Part shown: positions 7,560-16,964 of the stretch, one piece after another | Layout of the letters: every line of letters starts with the position of its first letter | Numbering within the stretch: position 1 is the stretch's first letter | Assembly: GCA_964425215.1 (NCBI GenBank) | Contig: CAYRLW010000013.1 | Coordinates: 7,659 to 71,658 of the forward strand | DNA: 64,000 nucleotides | DNA from: CAYRLW01 sp964425215 | GTDB lineage: Bacteria > Spirochaetota > Spirochaetia > Treponematales > Breznakiellaceae | Direction of reading: 5' to 3' | The notes under the pieces: generated by a model | The model's input: only the letters and a program-made list of their open reading frames with translations | What the model was told of the DNA's origin: nothing | Databases searched by the model: none | Program-made: the position numbers and the translations under genes

Positions 7560-8051
7560 ATGAAACTTTGTCCCTGCGGCTCCGGCCGCTCTTACAGCGA
7601 TTGTTGCGAACCCTACATCACCGGGGCTCTCCGAGCTCCCACCGCCGAGGCCCTGATGCGGGCCCGTTACTCCGCCTACGCCGAGCACGCTATTCAATTT
7701 TTGGTGGATTCCTGCGTCAAAGAAGGACAGGCGGATATAGATATGGAACAAACCCGGTCGTGGAGCGAAAAATCCCAATGGCTGGGTTTGAAGATTTTAT
7801 CTGCTGATAAAGGACAGCCGGGGGATACGGAGGGGGTGGTGGAATTCGAGGCTTCCTACGTTTTGGACGGCCTAAAGGATCGGCACCACGAAAAGGCCTT
7901 TTTTAAAAAGGTCGACGACGCGTGGCTCTACGAAAAGGGAGAAATCGTCCCCACCACCATCGTCCGTTCCGCCCCTAAGGTGGGTCGGAACGATCCCTGC
8001 CCCTGCGGAAGCGGGAAAAAGTATAAATACTGTCACGGTAAGGGTGTATAA
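7560..8051 (+). CDS. YchJ-like protein with two SEC-C zinc motifs
   Basis: 163 residues. It starts KLCPCGSGRSYSDCC, which is the N-terminal SEC-C motif of the YchJ/UPF0225 family, followed by the family segment TAEALMRARYSAYA and a central SnoaL-like domain. A second SEC-C motif, CPCGSGKKYKYCHGK, closes the protein. SEC-C motifs bind zinc and are known from SecA tails. The role of YchJ itself is not settled. CAGGAG lies 9 bases before ATG 7560. Only 3 bases separate it from the helicase gene, so they form an operon. Confidence 0.88.
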   Translation: MKLCPCGSGRSYSDCCEPYITGALRAPTAEALMRARYSAYAEHAIQFLVDSCVKEGQADIDMEQTRSWSEKSQWLGLKILSADKGQPGDTEGVVEFEASYVLDGLKDRHHEKAFFKKVDDAWLYEKGEIVPTTIVRSAPKVGRNDPCPCGSGKKYKYCHGKGV

Positions 8052-8054
8052 ACG

Positions 8055-9248
8055 GTGGGAAATACAGCGGTATCCTTTGCCGAATTGGGCCTTGAGCCGG
8101 AATTGGTCCGTAAGCTGGGTTCCCGGTCCATTACGGAAGCCACGGATATTCAGCGAAGGGTGGTCCCTCTGATCCTTCGGGGGGAAGATGTGCTGTTTCG
8201 CTCCGCCACGGGGACCGGAAAGACCTTCGCGTACCTGCTTCCCCTGCTCCAAAACCTGCTAAAAGCTCCCCGTTCGCCCCTGGGCCCCGAACTCCTTGTC
8301 TGCGCCCCCACCTACGAATTATGCGCCCAGATTAAAAAGGAGGCGGATTTTCTGTTGGAGGGGACGGGGGTAAAGGCGGCCCTGCTCATGGGCTCGGCGA
8401 ATATTTCCCGACAGATCGAAACCCTTAAAAAGGAAAAGCCCCGCCTGGTGGTGGGTAATCCGGGGCGTTTGAACCAGCTTTTGCGGATGGGGAAGCTCCG
8501 TCTTATGGATCTCCGTTACCTTGTGTTAGACGAGGCGGACCGGCTGATAGCCCAGGAGCTTTATTCCGAAACCGTGGCGTTTCTGGACCAGCTTCCTAAA
8601 AATCGATGCACCGTCGCCTGTTCGGCCACCCTGAACGATCGGCAAAAGGATACCCTTTCCCGGTTTATGAAAGGGACGGTCCAGCGGCAGGAGTCGGAGG
8701 ACAATTACATTTTACGGGAGCGGATTGAACATTGGGCCTTTTATTCGGAGGGACGCAGGAAGATATCCACCCTGCGATCCCTTGTCCACGCCGCGAATCC
8801 GGCGAAAACCCTGGTTTTTACCGAGCAAACCGGACAGATTGGCAACATCGTCGCCCAACTACAGTTTCACAAAATCGCCGCGGCGGGGTTGTTCGGAGAC
8901 ATGGCTAAACAGGATAGAAAAAAGGCTTTGGACGACTTTCGTACGGGCCGCGTGCGGGTTTTGGTGACCAGCGATCTGGGCGCCCGGGGCTTGGACGTGC
9001 CGGATATCACCCATATCGTGGAGCTGGACGTTCCTTCCCTCCCCGATAGCTACGCCCACCGGGCGGGGCGGACCGCCCGGGCGGGACGTCACGGCGTTAT
9101 GGCCACCATTGGGGACGAGAAAGAACTTCCCCGGCTTGCGCAGTTGGAAAAAAAATTAGGTATCGTGGTGTACCCCAAGGCCCTGTTCCGGGGCCGCGTG
9201 GTGGTCCCGGAAGTGGATACTCCGGAGACCTCCGAAACGATCGGATAA
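8055..9248 (+). CDS. DEAD-box RNA helicase
   Basis: 397 residues, starting at GTG 8055 three bases after the preceding stop. Motifs in order: a Q-motif region (SFAELGLEPELVRKL, TDIQRRVVPLIL), Walker A SATGTGKT, VGNPGRL (motif Ib), DEAD (VLDEAD), CSAT (motif III), TDLGARGLDVPD (motif V, written here TSDLGARGLDVPD) and HRAGRTARAG (motif VI). It unwinds short RNA duplexes, probably in ribosome assembly or mRNA turnover. It lacks the long C-terminal extension of DeaD or DbpA. It is co-transcribed with the SEC-C and radical SAM genes. Confidence 0.93.
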   Translation: MGNTAVSFAELGLEPELVRKLGSRSITEATDIQRRVVPLILRGEDVLFRSATGTGKTFAYLLPLLQNLLKAPRSPLGPELLVCAPTYELCAQIKKEADFLLEGTGVKAALLMGSANISRQIETLKKEKPRLVVGNPGRLNQLLRMGKLRLMDLRYLVLDEADRLIAQELYSETVAFLDQLPKNRCTVACSATLNDRQKDTLSRFMKGTVQRQESEDNYILRERIEHWAFYSEGRRKISTLRSLVHAANPAKTLVFTEQTGQIGNIVAQLQFHKIAAAGLFGDMAKQDRKKALDDFRTGRVRVLVTSDLGARGLDVPDITHIVELDVPSLPDSYAHRAGRTARAGRHGVMATIGDEKELPRLAQLEKKLGIVVYPKALFRGRVVVPEVDTPETSETIG

Positions 9249-9251
9249 TCC

Positions 9252-12020
9252 ATGTCCAGGCTTTTAAAGACCCAAAGCCTTCACGGACAGGCCCAGGCTC
9301 TGGGGCTTGAGAATCCCCCCTGGGATCGATCGGCTTTCCGGTTTCTTGTGGTTCGGCTTTCTCCCTTCCGGGACGCGGTTCGATCCTCACCCCACCTCTT
9401 TCTCCGTTCCCTCATCCGTAGCGCGGTACCTTCGGTGACGGACGCCCCGGTATACGTGGACTTTGCTTTTTTCCCATCCCGGTCTGACCGTAGTTTGCTG
9501 GATTCCCAGGGGCTTCCCTACCTGCGGGGAATCCAGTCTCTCCGGGGCGGGCGGGAATTTGACGTCATCCTTATCTCCTGTTCCTACGCCCTGGAATTGG
9601 TCAACGTCCCCGTTCTTCTGCGGAAGTCATCCTTTCCCCTCCGCAGTAGCCAGCGGATAAACGAGGGGACCTGGCCCCTTATCCTGTTGGGGGGCTCTAA
9701 CGCCCTGGCCAGCCAGGCTCTTATTTTTAACGATGGGGATTCTTTCGTGGATGGGCTTTTCTTTGGGGAAGCTGAAGTCGGGGGCCGGGAGCTGGTCCAA
9801 ACCCTGGTGGAAAAGCGGAATCTTCCCCCTCGGGAGCGGCTAAAAGCCCTGGAAGAACGGGTGGGGGCGTTTTGGGCCGCCACGTTGGGGGCGCCTGAAA
9901 AAGAACGGAGCGATGGAACGTTCCGGCGCGTCCGGGTAGCCCGCTCCCGGGTCGCTCCCTTTGTCGACGGTCGGGAGCCTACTCCCTTTATCCCCACCGA
10001 TTTGGGGATTCTTAATTCCAGCGAAGCTTCTACCGTCCGGCTTCAAATATCCTGGGGTTGTCCCTCCTTCTGCTCCTTCTGTTTTGAAGGCTGGGAGCGG
10101 AAACCCTACCGGGAACTGGGCCGGGACCGGATCCTTTCCACCGCCCGTCAGTTAATCCAAGCCACCGGAGCGAGTACGGTGGAGCTCTTTTCCTTTAACT
10201 TTAACACCCATACGAATATTTTGGAATTGATCTACGAGCTGAACGGGATCTTTGACCGGGTTAACATGATGAGCCAACGCTTGGATCTGCTCCAGAGGAC
10301 AGCGGGGATGCTGGATTGCGAGCTGGCGGGGGAAAAGCGTTCCTTTACCCTGGGGATCGAGGGTATTTCCGCTTCCATGCGGGCCTACTACTCCAAGGGC
10401 CTGGCGGATCGGGATATATGGGGACTTTTGGAACGGCTGTTCCGCGAAAAAGTCCGGGAGCTTAAGCTTTTTTATATCATCGCGGGGATAGAGACCGAGG
10501 AGGATATTCGGGAATTCGAGACCTTTTGTACCCGTCTGCGGGAGCTTTCGGACCGGCAACGGGGTGGACCCCGGGTCGTGTTTTCCGCCGGGTACCTGGT
10601 CCGTATGCCCTTTACGCCCCTCCGTTCCGCCCCGTTGATCCTGGATCGGGGGCGCCTAAGTTCCCTGGCCAAGCGGATCCAAAGCGCCGCCGTGGATCGG
10701 GGTTTCGAGTTTCGCCTGGCCATGGATTGGGACGAGTACGTGGCCGATCAGCTCTTAGTCGCCGGCTCCTACGCTTTAGCGGAGGGCCTTGAAACCGCGG
10801 CCCAAAAAGGGGCGGTGTACGACGGGGGTATCGAAGGACCCCTGGTGGCTTCCGTGGTGGACGCCCTTAGGGGAAGCGGAGAACTGACCCCCGGGGCTGG
10901 GCCTTCCCGGGAAGCTCCCCTAGCCCGGGAAGATTCCCGGGACAGGGAAGATTCCCGAGGCCGGCAAGAAGCCCGAGAAACTTATCTGAAGGGGCCCCTC
11001 CTTTTGGAAAAGAAACGGGGCCATTCGTATCCCCTGGGTTTCCTAGACCCCCCGGTTCCTCCTTCTTTTTTGGACGCCGCCTACGAAGCCGTCCTGCTTC
11101 GGCGGGACCGGGGGACCTGTTTGGCCGGCGAAGACCAAGAAGGGCACTGTTTAGGATGCTCGGCCTGCGAAGACGTTGAGGAACGGAGTACCCTGACGGG
11201 TCATCGCATAGAACCGGGGACCCGCTGGGCTAGCCGGATCGCCGAACGGATTTCCCAAAAACGGCGGAGCCGGCCCGTGTACCTGCGCGTACGGCTGGGG
11301 GAATCTTTTTCCGGGGCGGAGCCGGAATACCTGGCCGCCCTGCTCCTCCGGGCGGTTCTTCGGGGCGACGGTACCCTGATAGGGCGACTGTTCAGGATAG
11401 AAGAGGTCCTGTGGACCTCCGGCGAGGGGCAGAAACGGATAGGTCCCGGGGTGTACGGCGACACGGTGCTGGCCTGTTACGGGATCGATGGGGTTACCCC
11501 CCGGGGTGAACCCACCGTGGCGCCCGAAACGGTGGCCCGTATTATCGAACTGTTGCGTCAGTTCCTAGGCGCCCCGGTGACCCAGCTCCCGGATCTTTCT
11601 CCATCGGCCCTGTTTCCACGGCTTATTGAAATTACCTGGTCCCAAGAAAATTTTGAAGACATTCTGAAACGGGTTCGCCATTGGTTTTCCGAGCTAAAGA
11701 TTGCCTTTATTGAAAAAAAAGGTCCCCCCTCTGCGTTTGGAGGTTCGGATGTTGAAGGTTCCGAGGCAGGGGGGGTGGAAAATCCGTCGCGGATCTTTGA
11801 AATTCCCAGCCGGGATAAAAAGAAGCGGATCTGCGAGGGGGCACAACTCTTCAGCCAGGGCCCCGGTGGCCAAGATAGCTACGGCCGTGACCCCGACCCC
11901 CGGCTAGACAAAAGTCCCGCTGTGACGCTCCGGATCCAGGGCCAGGAAAAAATCTCCATCGCCCCCCTCTTTAAGGACATCGACAACAGGGCCTCCGCAA
12001 AAATTATGGTCCTGCTGTAA
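9252..12020 (+). CDS. Large radical SAM protein with probable extra Fe-S site
   Basis: 922 residues. The N-terminal 250 residues resemble a degenerate cobalamin-binding (B12-type) Rossmann domain, as in other B12-radical SAM proteins. The SAM-cluster motif CPSFCSFC places Cys270, Cys274 and Cys277 (C-x3-C-x2-C). The TIM-barrel region runs to about 520. A charged, repeat-like linker (SREAPLAREDSRDREDSRG, near 550-575) leads to a second Cys set (Cys623, 633, 636, 639; C-x9-C-x2-C-x2-C) and a C-terminal domain with a DUF2344-like feel (VYLRVRLGES). Substrate unknown: possibly a tRNA or protein methylthiolase/methylase relative. It is four bases downstream of the helicase gene. Confidence 0.8.
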   Translation: MSRLLKTQSLHGQAQALGLENPPWDRSAFRFLVVRLSPFRDAVRSSPHLFLRSLIRSAVPSVTDAPVYVDFAFFPSRSDRSLLDSQGLPYLRGIQSLRGGREFDVILISCSYALELVNVPVLLRKSSFPLRSSQRINEGTWPLILLGGSNALASQALIFNDGDSFVDGLFFGEAEVGGRELVQTLVEKRNLPPRERLKALEERVGAFWAATLGAPEKERSDGTFRRVRVARSRVAPFVDGREPTPFIPTDLGILNSSEASTVRLQISWGCPSFCSFCFEGWERKPYRELGRDRILSTARQLIQATGASTVELFSFNFNTHTNILELIYELNGIFDRVNMMSQRLDLLQRTAGMLDCELAGEKRSFTLGIEGISASMRAYYSKGLADRDIWGLLERLFREKVRELKLFYIIAGIETEEDIREFETFCTRLRELSDRQRGGPRVVFSAGYLVRMPFTPLRSAPLILDRGRLSSLAKRIQSAAVDRGFEFRLAMDWDEYVADQLLVAGSYALAEGLETAAQKGAVYDGGIEGPLVASVVDALRGSGELTPGAGPSREAPLAREDSRDREDSRGRQEARETYLKGPLLLEKKRGHSYPLGFLDPPVPPSFLDAAYEAVLLRRDRGTCLAGEDQEGHCLGCSACEDVEERSTLTGHRIEPGTRWASRIAERISQKRRSRPVYLRVRLGESFSGAEPEYLAALLLRAVLRGDGTLIGRLFRIEEVLWTSGEGQKRIGPGVYGDTVLACYGIDGVTPRGEPTVAPETVARIIELLRQFLGAPVTQLPDLSPSALFPRLIEITWSQENFEDILKRVRHWFSELKIAFIEKKGPPSAFGGSDVEGSEAGGVENPSRIFEIPSRDKKKRICEGAQLFSQGPGGQDSYGRDPDPRLDKSPAVTLRIQGQEKISIAPLFKDIDNRASAKIMVLL

Positions 12021-12070
12021 GGCTCCCCGAGGGCCCTAAAGTCCCCGGGGTACGTCTGTAAGGCTGGGCT

Positions 12071-13009
12071 CTAAAGGAGGCTTTTAGCCCTGCGGACCAG
12101 GGTTTCGGCGTCCAAGCCAAAACGTTTGACCAGGTAGTCCTGGGTACCCACCTCTCCAAACTCGTCCTGGATACCGATCCGGGCGAATTTACCCCGGTAG
12201 CCCGTTTCAGCCAACAATTCTGCCACGGCGCTTCCCAGACCGCCGATAATTTGGTGGTTTTCCGCGCTGATCATGACGGGGCACTGTTGTGCCAGGGCCG
12301 CGATGGCTTCCGAGTCCAGAGGTTTTAGGGTTAGCGCGTCCAAAACCGCCGCCTTAATACCCTCTTGGGACAGGATATCGGCGGCCCGGAGGGCTTCATT
12401 CACCATCAAACTGCCCAGGGCAATAAAAGCCACGTCGGAACCGGTTTTTAACAGCTTCGCTTTTCCAAATTGGAATTGTTCGTTTTCCGGGTACAGGTAC
12501 GGCACGGCTTTGCGGGGGATCCGCAGGTAGACGCACCCGTAGGTTTCTGCGGCGGCTTTGACCAGGGCGGCGCAGGACCGGGGATCCGAAGGCTCGACCA
12601 CGGTCAAGCGGGGTATGACCCGCATCAACGCCAGGTCTTCGAAGGGCATGTGGGTGCCCCCGTTAAACGCGGCGGTAACTCCCGGGTCGGTGCCCACCAA
12701 CTTTACGTTTAGCCTGGCGTAGTTGGCCGATAGAAAAAATTGATCAAAGACCCGGCGGCTGGCAAAGCAGGCGAAGGTGGCGGCAAAGGGGATCTTCCCG
12801 GTGGCCGAAAGCCCCGAAGCCACACCCACCATGTTGGCCTCCGCCACGCCGACGTTAAAAAAGCGGTCCGGGTACGCCTTTTGGAAGGCCCCAGTCCCGG
12901 TGGCCCGCATCAGGTCCGCTTCTAAGACGACGATATTTTTATTAGTCCCCCCCAGTTCCACCAGGGTTTCCGCGTAGGCTTGGCGCATTTCCTTTGTTTC
13001 GATAGCCAT
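12071..13009 (-). CDS. Transketolase, C-terminal subunit
   Basis: 312 residues covering the pyrimidine-binding and C-terminal domains of a split transketolase: the catalytic Glu region FNVGVAEANMVGVASGLS, then IPFAATFACFASRR, and the C-terminal fold with IALGSLMVNEAL. It should pair with the N-terminal subunit encoded 3 bases upstream to form a TPP-dependent enzyme moving two-carbon units between sugar phosphates. Split transketolases are common in catabolic operons for unusual sugars. It is the last gene of the leftward sugar operon. Confidence 0.92.
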   Translation of the reverse strand: MAIETKEMRQAYAETLVELGGTNKNIVVLEADLMRATGTGAFQKAYPDRFFNVGVAEANMVGVASGLSATGKIPFAATFACFASRRVFDQFFLSANYARLNVKLVGTDPGVTAAFNGGTHMPFEDLALMRVIPRLTVVEPSDPRSCAALVKAAAETYGCVYLRIPRKAVPYLYPENEQFQFGKAKLLKTGSDVAFIALGSLMVNEALRAADILSQEGIKAAVLDALTLKPLDSEAIAALAQQCPVMISAENHQIIGGLGSAVAELLAETGYRGKFARIGIQDEFGEVGTQDYLVKRFGLDAETLVRRAKSLL

Positions 13010-13012
13010 AGT

Positions 13013-13843
13013 TTACTCCTTCCCCGCTTCCAACGCCGCGATGGCCTCCCGGGCCTGATCCATCGTAAAGCTCATGTTGTGGTTCGATACCAGGCCCTCC
13101 GCGAAGGAACAGCCCTTTCCTTTGATGGTATCCATGATGATCATGGAAGGCTTTTCCCGTTGGTCCAAGGCGTGCTGGATGGCCGAATCCAGGGCGGAAA
13201 TATCGTGGCCGTCCACCCGTTGAACAAACCAGCCAAAGGCCTTCCATTTTGCCGGCAGGTCGTCCAGATCCTCGATGTCCTTGGTAAAGCCGTCCAGCTG
13301 TTGTTTGTTGTAGTCCGTAAAGGCCACCAGGTTCGAAAGTTTCTGATGCCCCGCAAAAAGCGCCGCTTCCCAGACTTGACCCTCGTCCGACTCGCCGTCC
13401 CCGATTATCGTATAAACCCGGCTGGGCTTTTTATCCATCCTCAGTCCCAGGGCTATACCCACGGCCGCAGAAAACCCCTGTCCCAGGGAACCGGTGGTCA
13501 TATCGATCCCCGGGGTTTGGTTCCGGTCGCAATGGCTGGGAAGATGGGTTCCCCCCTGGTTCAACGTGGAAAGCCAATCGGTGGGAAAAAATCCCTTAAG
13601 AGCCAGGGTAGCGTACAGGGTGGGCCCCGCGTGTCCCTTGGAGAGTACCAGCTGGTCCCTATCTTCCATCCGCGGATTTTGAGGGTCCACCCGCATCCTA
13701 TCAAAATACAGTAGGGTAAGAACTTCCACCACCGACATGGCGCCGCCAATATGCCCCACCCCCAGCTTCCCGATTTCCTCGATGGTCATCCTTCGAATTT
13801 CCAGGGCCTTGCTTTTAAGATAGTCAAGCTTTGCTTTTTCCAT
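13013..13843 (-). CDS. Transketolase, N-terminal subunit
   Basis: 276 residues carrying the TPP/metal-binding half: GHIGGAMSVVEVLTLLYF, SKGHAGPTLYA, TGSLGQGFSAAVG and the GDGESDEGQVWEAALFAGH...DYNKQQ motif for Mg and diphosphate. It works with the downstream C-terminal subunit. It lies 11 bases after the LacI regulator gene in the same direction. The operon context suggests it handles phosphorylated products of the imported polyol rather than the housekeeping pentose pathway, which is inference. Confidence 0.93.
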   Translation of the reverse strand: MEKAKLDYLKSKALEIRRMTIEEIGKLGVGHIGGAMSVVEVLTLLYFDRMRVDPQNPRMEDRDQLVLSKGHAGPTLYATLALKGFFPTDWLSTLNQGGTHLPSHCDRNQTPGIDMTTGSLGQGFSAAVGIALGLRMDKKPSRVYTIIGDGESDEGQVWEAALFAGHQKLSNLVAFTDYNKQQLDGFTKDIEDLDDLPAKWKAFGWFVQRVDGHDISALDSAIQHALDQREKPSMIIMDTIKGKGCSFAEGLVSNHNMSFTMDQAREAIAALEAGKE

Positions 13844-13854
13844 ATTTCCTCCTC

Positions 13855-14853
13855 TTACACCCGTCCGGTGGATTCCCTAATGATCAATTCATAGGGCAGG
13901 ATAATACTCGTTTCGGAATTTTTACCGTTGTTGATACACCGATGGAGCAGGGCGGCGGTTCGCTCTCCCATGGTTTCCAGGGGCTGACGGATCGTGGTTA
14001 ACCGGGGAACCATGTAGGACGAAATATCGATATCGTCAAAGCCGATGACCGAAACGTCCTCGGGGACCCGGATCCCTTCGTCCCGCAACACCCTGATGGC
14101 GCCGATGGCCAGCTCGTCGGTGGCGGCGAAAATAGCGGTAAAGTCGTTGCCCCGCAAAAGCAGTTCCCGCATGCCGTACATCCCCGCTTCGGCGGTGTAG
14201 GATCGGGCAAAGATCACCCTGCCCATATCCCTGCCGATTTCCGACGAATCCAAGGCCCGGTAGTACCCCTCCGCCCGCTGGAGACCGAAGGAAAACCCCC
14301 CGCCGCTGATCATGTTGATCTTCCGGTGCCCCAGGTTGATCAGGTGGAGCACCGCGTCAAAGGCCGCCTGCTCCTCGTTAACGTGGATGGAAGGCAGGGG
14401 CCGGTCGTCGAAGGCGAAGGTCGCCAGAACGGTGGGCAGGTTTGTTTTGATCAAATAATCGTAGAACCGGGGATTTTTAATCTCGTGGAGCATAATTACC
14501 CCGTCCAGCCGTTCCGATTTAAGACGATTCAAACAATCCTGTTCGCTTGAGCTTTCGAACTTTACAAAGAAAAACAGGGTGTGGTACCCAAAGGCCTCCA
14601 GATGCCGTTCGATTATAGAAAACAACTGCCGTTGAAACATGTTGAACGTGTCGGGAATCACAATTCCCACGGTAAACGTTCGGTTTAAAACCATACTCCG
14701 GGCCGCCTTGTTGGGGACGTAGCCCGTCTCTTCTATCAACTTTAGAATCTGATCCCGTTTTTCCGGCTTAACGTTTTTTTTCCCGTTTACAACCCGGGAA
14801 ACCGTGGATGGCGACATACCCACCTGTTTCGCGATATCCTTGATGCTAACCAT
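13855..14853 (-). CDS. LacI-family transcriptional regulator
   Basis: 332 residues from ATG 14853, which has GGAAGGAAG ahead of it. A longer frame to 14904 lacks such a site. The helix-turn-helix (VSIKDIAKQVGMSPSTVSRVVNGK) is diagnostic. A hinge helix (VPNKAARSM) and a periplasmic-binding-like effector domain follow (VGIVIPDT, FDDIDISSYMVPRLTTIRQP). It is the best candidate to bind the CG-centred palindromes at 19674 and 19903 and to control both divergent operons, with an inositol or sugar derivative as inducer. Confidence 0.93.
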   Translation of the reverse strand: MVSIKDIAKQVGMSPSTVSRVVNGKKNVKPEKRDQILKLIEETGYVPNKAARSMVLNRTFTVGIVIPDTFNMFQRQLFSIIERHLEAFGYHTLFFFVKFESSSEQDCLNRLKSERLDGVIMLHEIKNPRFYDYLIKTNLPTVLATFAFDDRPLPSIHVNEEQAAFDAVLHLINLGHRKINMISGGGFSFGLQRAEGYYRALDSSEIGRDMGRVIFARSYTAEAGMYGMRELLLRGNDFTAIFAATDELAIGAIRVLRDEGIRVPEDVSVIGFDDIDISSYMVPRLTTIRQPLETMGERTAALLHRCINNGKNSETSIILPYELIIRESTGRV

Positions 14854-14913
14854 ACTGCTTCCTTCCGCGATCCCATTTTTAGTGTTTTCGTCATCCTTCC
14901 ACAAGGGTCTCTC

Positions 14914-15930
14914 TTAGGAAAAACGGATCAATTCGCCGCTTTCAAAGGCGGCCTTGCAGGTGTACGCGATTTCCGAAACCCGCGTTCCGTCATGGACTGT
15001 CACCTCGGGCCTTCTGCCCTGGAGTATGCAGTCGACAAATTCCTGAACTTCGGCCACGTAGGCCTGGTCAAAACGTTCTAAAAAGTTCTGACTGCATTCC
15101 TTCCGCACCCCGTGGGAATCCAGAATTTCCACCAGATTTTTCTGGGGTACCGACGCTATCCGCAGGATCCCCTGGGTTCCGATAATTTCGGTTTCCACAT
15201 TGTAACCGTGGGGAGCGGTTCTTCCGGCAAAGAGGAACACCATGGCAGAGTTTTTAAATTTCATCAGGCAAGATACGTTATCCCCATCGTTGTATTTTCC
15301 AAATTCCGGATGGGCATAACACCCGCCGATGGCGTATACGGTTTCTGGTTCCGATTGGAGAAACCAACGGGCAAGGTCGATATCGTGGACCGCCATGTCC
15401 AAGAATTGGCCCCCGCTGTGGGGCGCGAACGCGATGGCTCCGTCAATAAATCGTTCCGGGTCCTGGCTATAGGATCGGAACAAAACGGGTTTCCCAATTT
15501 CTCCGGACCGCACTTTTTCGTAGGCGTAGCGGTACGATTCGTCAAAACGCCGCATAAAGCCCAGCATAAACACCCGGTCCCCGTGGGCGGCCACCGCTTT
15601 TTCCGCCTGCTGACATTCCGCTACCGTTACCCCCAGGGGCTTTTCGGAAAACACATGCTTACCCGCTTCGAGGGCCCCAGCTATTTGACCCGTATGTAGG
15701 GCTGACGGGGATACTAAAACGACCGCGTCCAAATCTTTTACCCTGAGCATTTCCTCGAAGGAGGTAAAACGATGGGAAACTCCCAAGCGGTCCGCGGTTT
15801 CGTTTAATTTCTTTTGATCCACGTCGCAAAGGGCCACCAACTCGGCGTTGCGTACCCTGTTGGCAATATTTTCGGCGTGTTGAAGACCCAAACGACCAAG
15901 TCCAACGGAGCCTATCCGTACTTTCTTCAT
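14914..15930 (-). CDS. Gfo/Idh/MocA-family dehydrogenase (inositol-dehydrogenase-like)
   Basis: 338 residues. N-terminal Rossmann motif VGLGRLGLQHAENI, the SEKPLG signature (VFSEKPLGVTV) with its catalytic Lys, then FMRRFDESY and the C-terminal DMAVHDIDLARWF His of inositol/glucose-type dehydrogenases. It resembles IolG/IolX and differs clearly from the iolG of the divergent operon, so it may oxidise another stereoisomer such as scyllo- or D-chiro-inositol. It sits between the permease and the regulator genes. Confidence 0.88.
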   Translation of the reverse strand: MKKVRIGSVGLGRLGLQHAENIANRVRNAELVALCDVDQKKLNETADRLGVSHRFTSFEEMLRVKDLDAVVLVSPSALHTGQIAGALEAGKHVFSEKPLGVTVAECQQAEKAVAAHGDRVFMLGFMRRFDESYRYAYEKVRSGEIGKPVLFRSYSQDPERFIDGAIAFAPHSGGQFLDMAVHDIDLARWFLQSEPETVYAIGGCYAHPEFGKYNDGDNVSCLMKFKNSAMVFLFAGRTAPHGYNVETEIIGTQGILRIASVPQKNLVEILDSHGVRKECSQNFLERFDQAYVAEVQEFVDCILQGRRPEVTVHDGTRVSEIAYTCKAAFESGELIRFS

Positions 15931-15959
15931 TTCCTACTCCATAGTATGATTGCAAGACC

Positions 15960-16964
15960 CTAATCTCGTTTCGCGTTTTTCCGCATGTCCACGATGACCG
16001 CTCCGACGATGATGATTCCTTCGGCTACCTGTTGCCAGTAGGCATCCACGTTTAACAGGGTGAGTCCGTTCCTTAAAACGGCCAGGACCAGGGCCCCCAC
16101 AAAGGTTCCCCAAATGGTGCCGATACCCCCGGAAAAGCTCGTGCCTCCGATGCTTGTGGCGGCGATGGACGTGAGCTCGTACCCCGTGGCGGCGCCGGGG
16201 TGGACGCTCCCCACCCGACCGGCGAATACGATGGCCGCGAGTCCCGCTAATAAGCCGCTGTAGGTGTAAATCAGTATCAGGGTTCTTGAAACGTTTACCC
16301 CCGACACCTCCGCGGCGGTCATGTTTCCGCCGATGGCGTATACGCTTTTGCCGAACCGGGTTTTATTGAGGAGGATGGAACTGACGATGATCATGATAAA
16401 ATAGATAATGACGGGGACCGGGATTACTTCGAAAATTTTTCCTCCCAAAGCCGTGAAGGACGGGACCAGGGTGCTTATGGGTTTCCCTGTGGTATAGATG
16501 AGCGCAAAACCCCGGGCCACGGTCATCATCCCCAGGGTGGCGATGAAGGCGGGGATTTTTGTTTTAGCGATAAGGGTTCCGCTTATAAGGCCGCAAAGAG
16601 CCCCGATCATAAGGGCCGCTATGATGGGAACGATGACGGGTAATTCTCCCAGATGGGGAAAGTATTTTCCCGTAGCGGAACTGGCTTGGCCTAAGCTGGC
16701 CGCCACGACCCCCGCGAACGCGAGGACCGAACCGACGGATAGGTCTATGCCCGTGGAGATGATGACGAAGGTCATCCCCAGGGCCATAATCCCGAATATG
16801 GTCGCCTGGGTTAATACGTTAAAAATATTGGTAGAGCTTAAGAACATGGGCTGGGCGATACTGAGTCCCACGATCATGAGTACCAGCACGATCACGATAC
16901 CGTATTTTTTCGCCAGCTGTTTGTAATCGACGTGTTTAGCCATCGAACTATTAGCCTTGGTCAT
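15960..16964 (-). CDS. Sugar ABC transporter permease (RbsC family)
   Basis: 334 residues, largely hydrophobic with about 9-10 membrane helices. Family marks include LALGMTFVIISTGIDLSVGSVLAFAGV near the N-terminus and GIGTIWGTFVGALVLAVLRNGLTLL near the C-terminus, typical of RbsC/XylH/AraH-class permeases (BPD_transp_2). Its ATG overlaps the TGA of the ATPase gene by 4 bases, so translation is coupled. It imports the ligand delivered by the binding protein encoded at 18674. Confidence 0.93.
   Translation of the reverse strand: MTKANSSMAKHVDYKQLAKKYGIVIVLVLMIVGLSIAQPMFLSSTNIFNVLTQATIFGIMALGMTFVIISTGIDLSVGSVLAFAGVVAASLGQASSATGKYFPHLGELPVIVPIIAALMIGALCGLISGTLIAKTKIPAFIATLGMMTVARGFALIYTTGKPISTLVPSFTALGGKIFEVIPVPVIIYFIMIIVSSILLNKTRFGKSVYAIGGNMTAAEVSGVNVSRTLILIYTYSGLLAGLAAIVFAGRVGSVHPGAATGYELTSIAATSIGGTSFSGGIGTIWGTFVGALVLAVLRNGLTLLNVDAYWQQVAEGIIIVGAVIVDMRKNAKRD

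Noticed and set aside
10905..10980. Repeats resembling a CRISPR or minisatellite in the radical SAM gene
   Set aside because: The GGGAAGATTCCCG motifs are short and in frame, giving a charged linker. No spacer structure.
12021..12070. A possible terminator between the radical SAM and transketolase genes
   Set aside because: CCCCG/CGGGG matches pair poorly and no T tract is present; not convincing.
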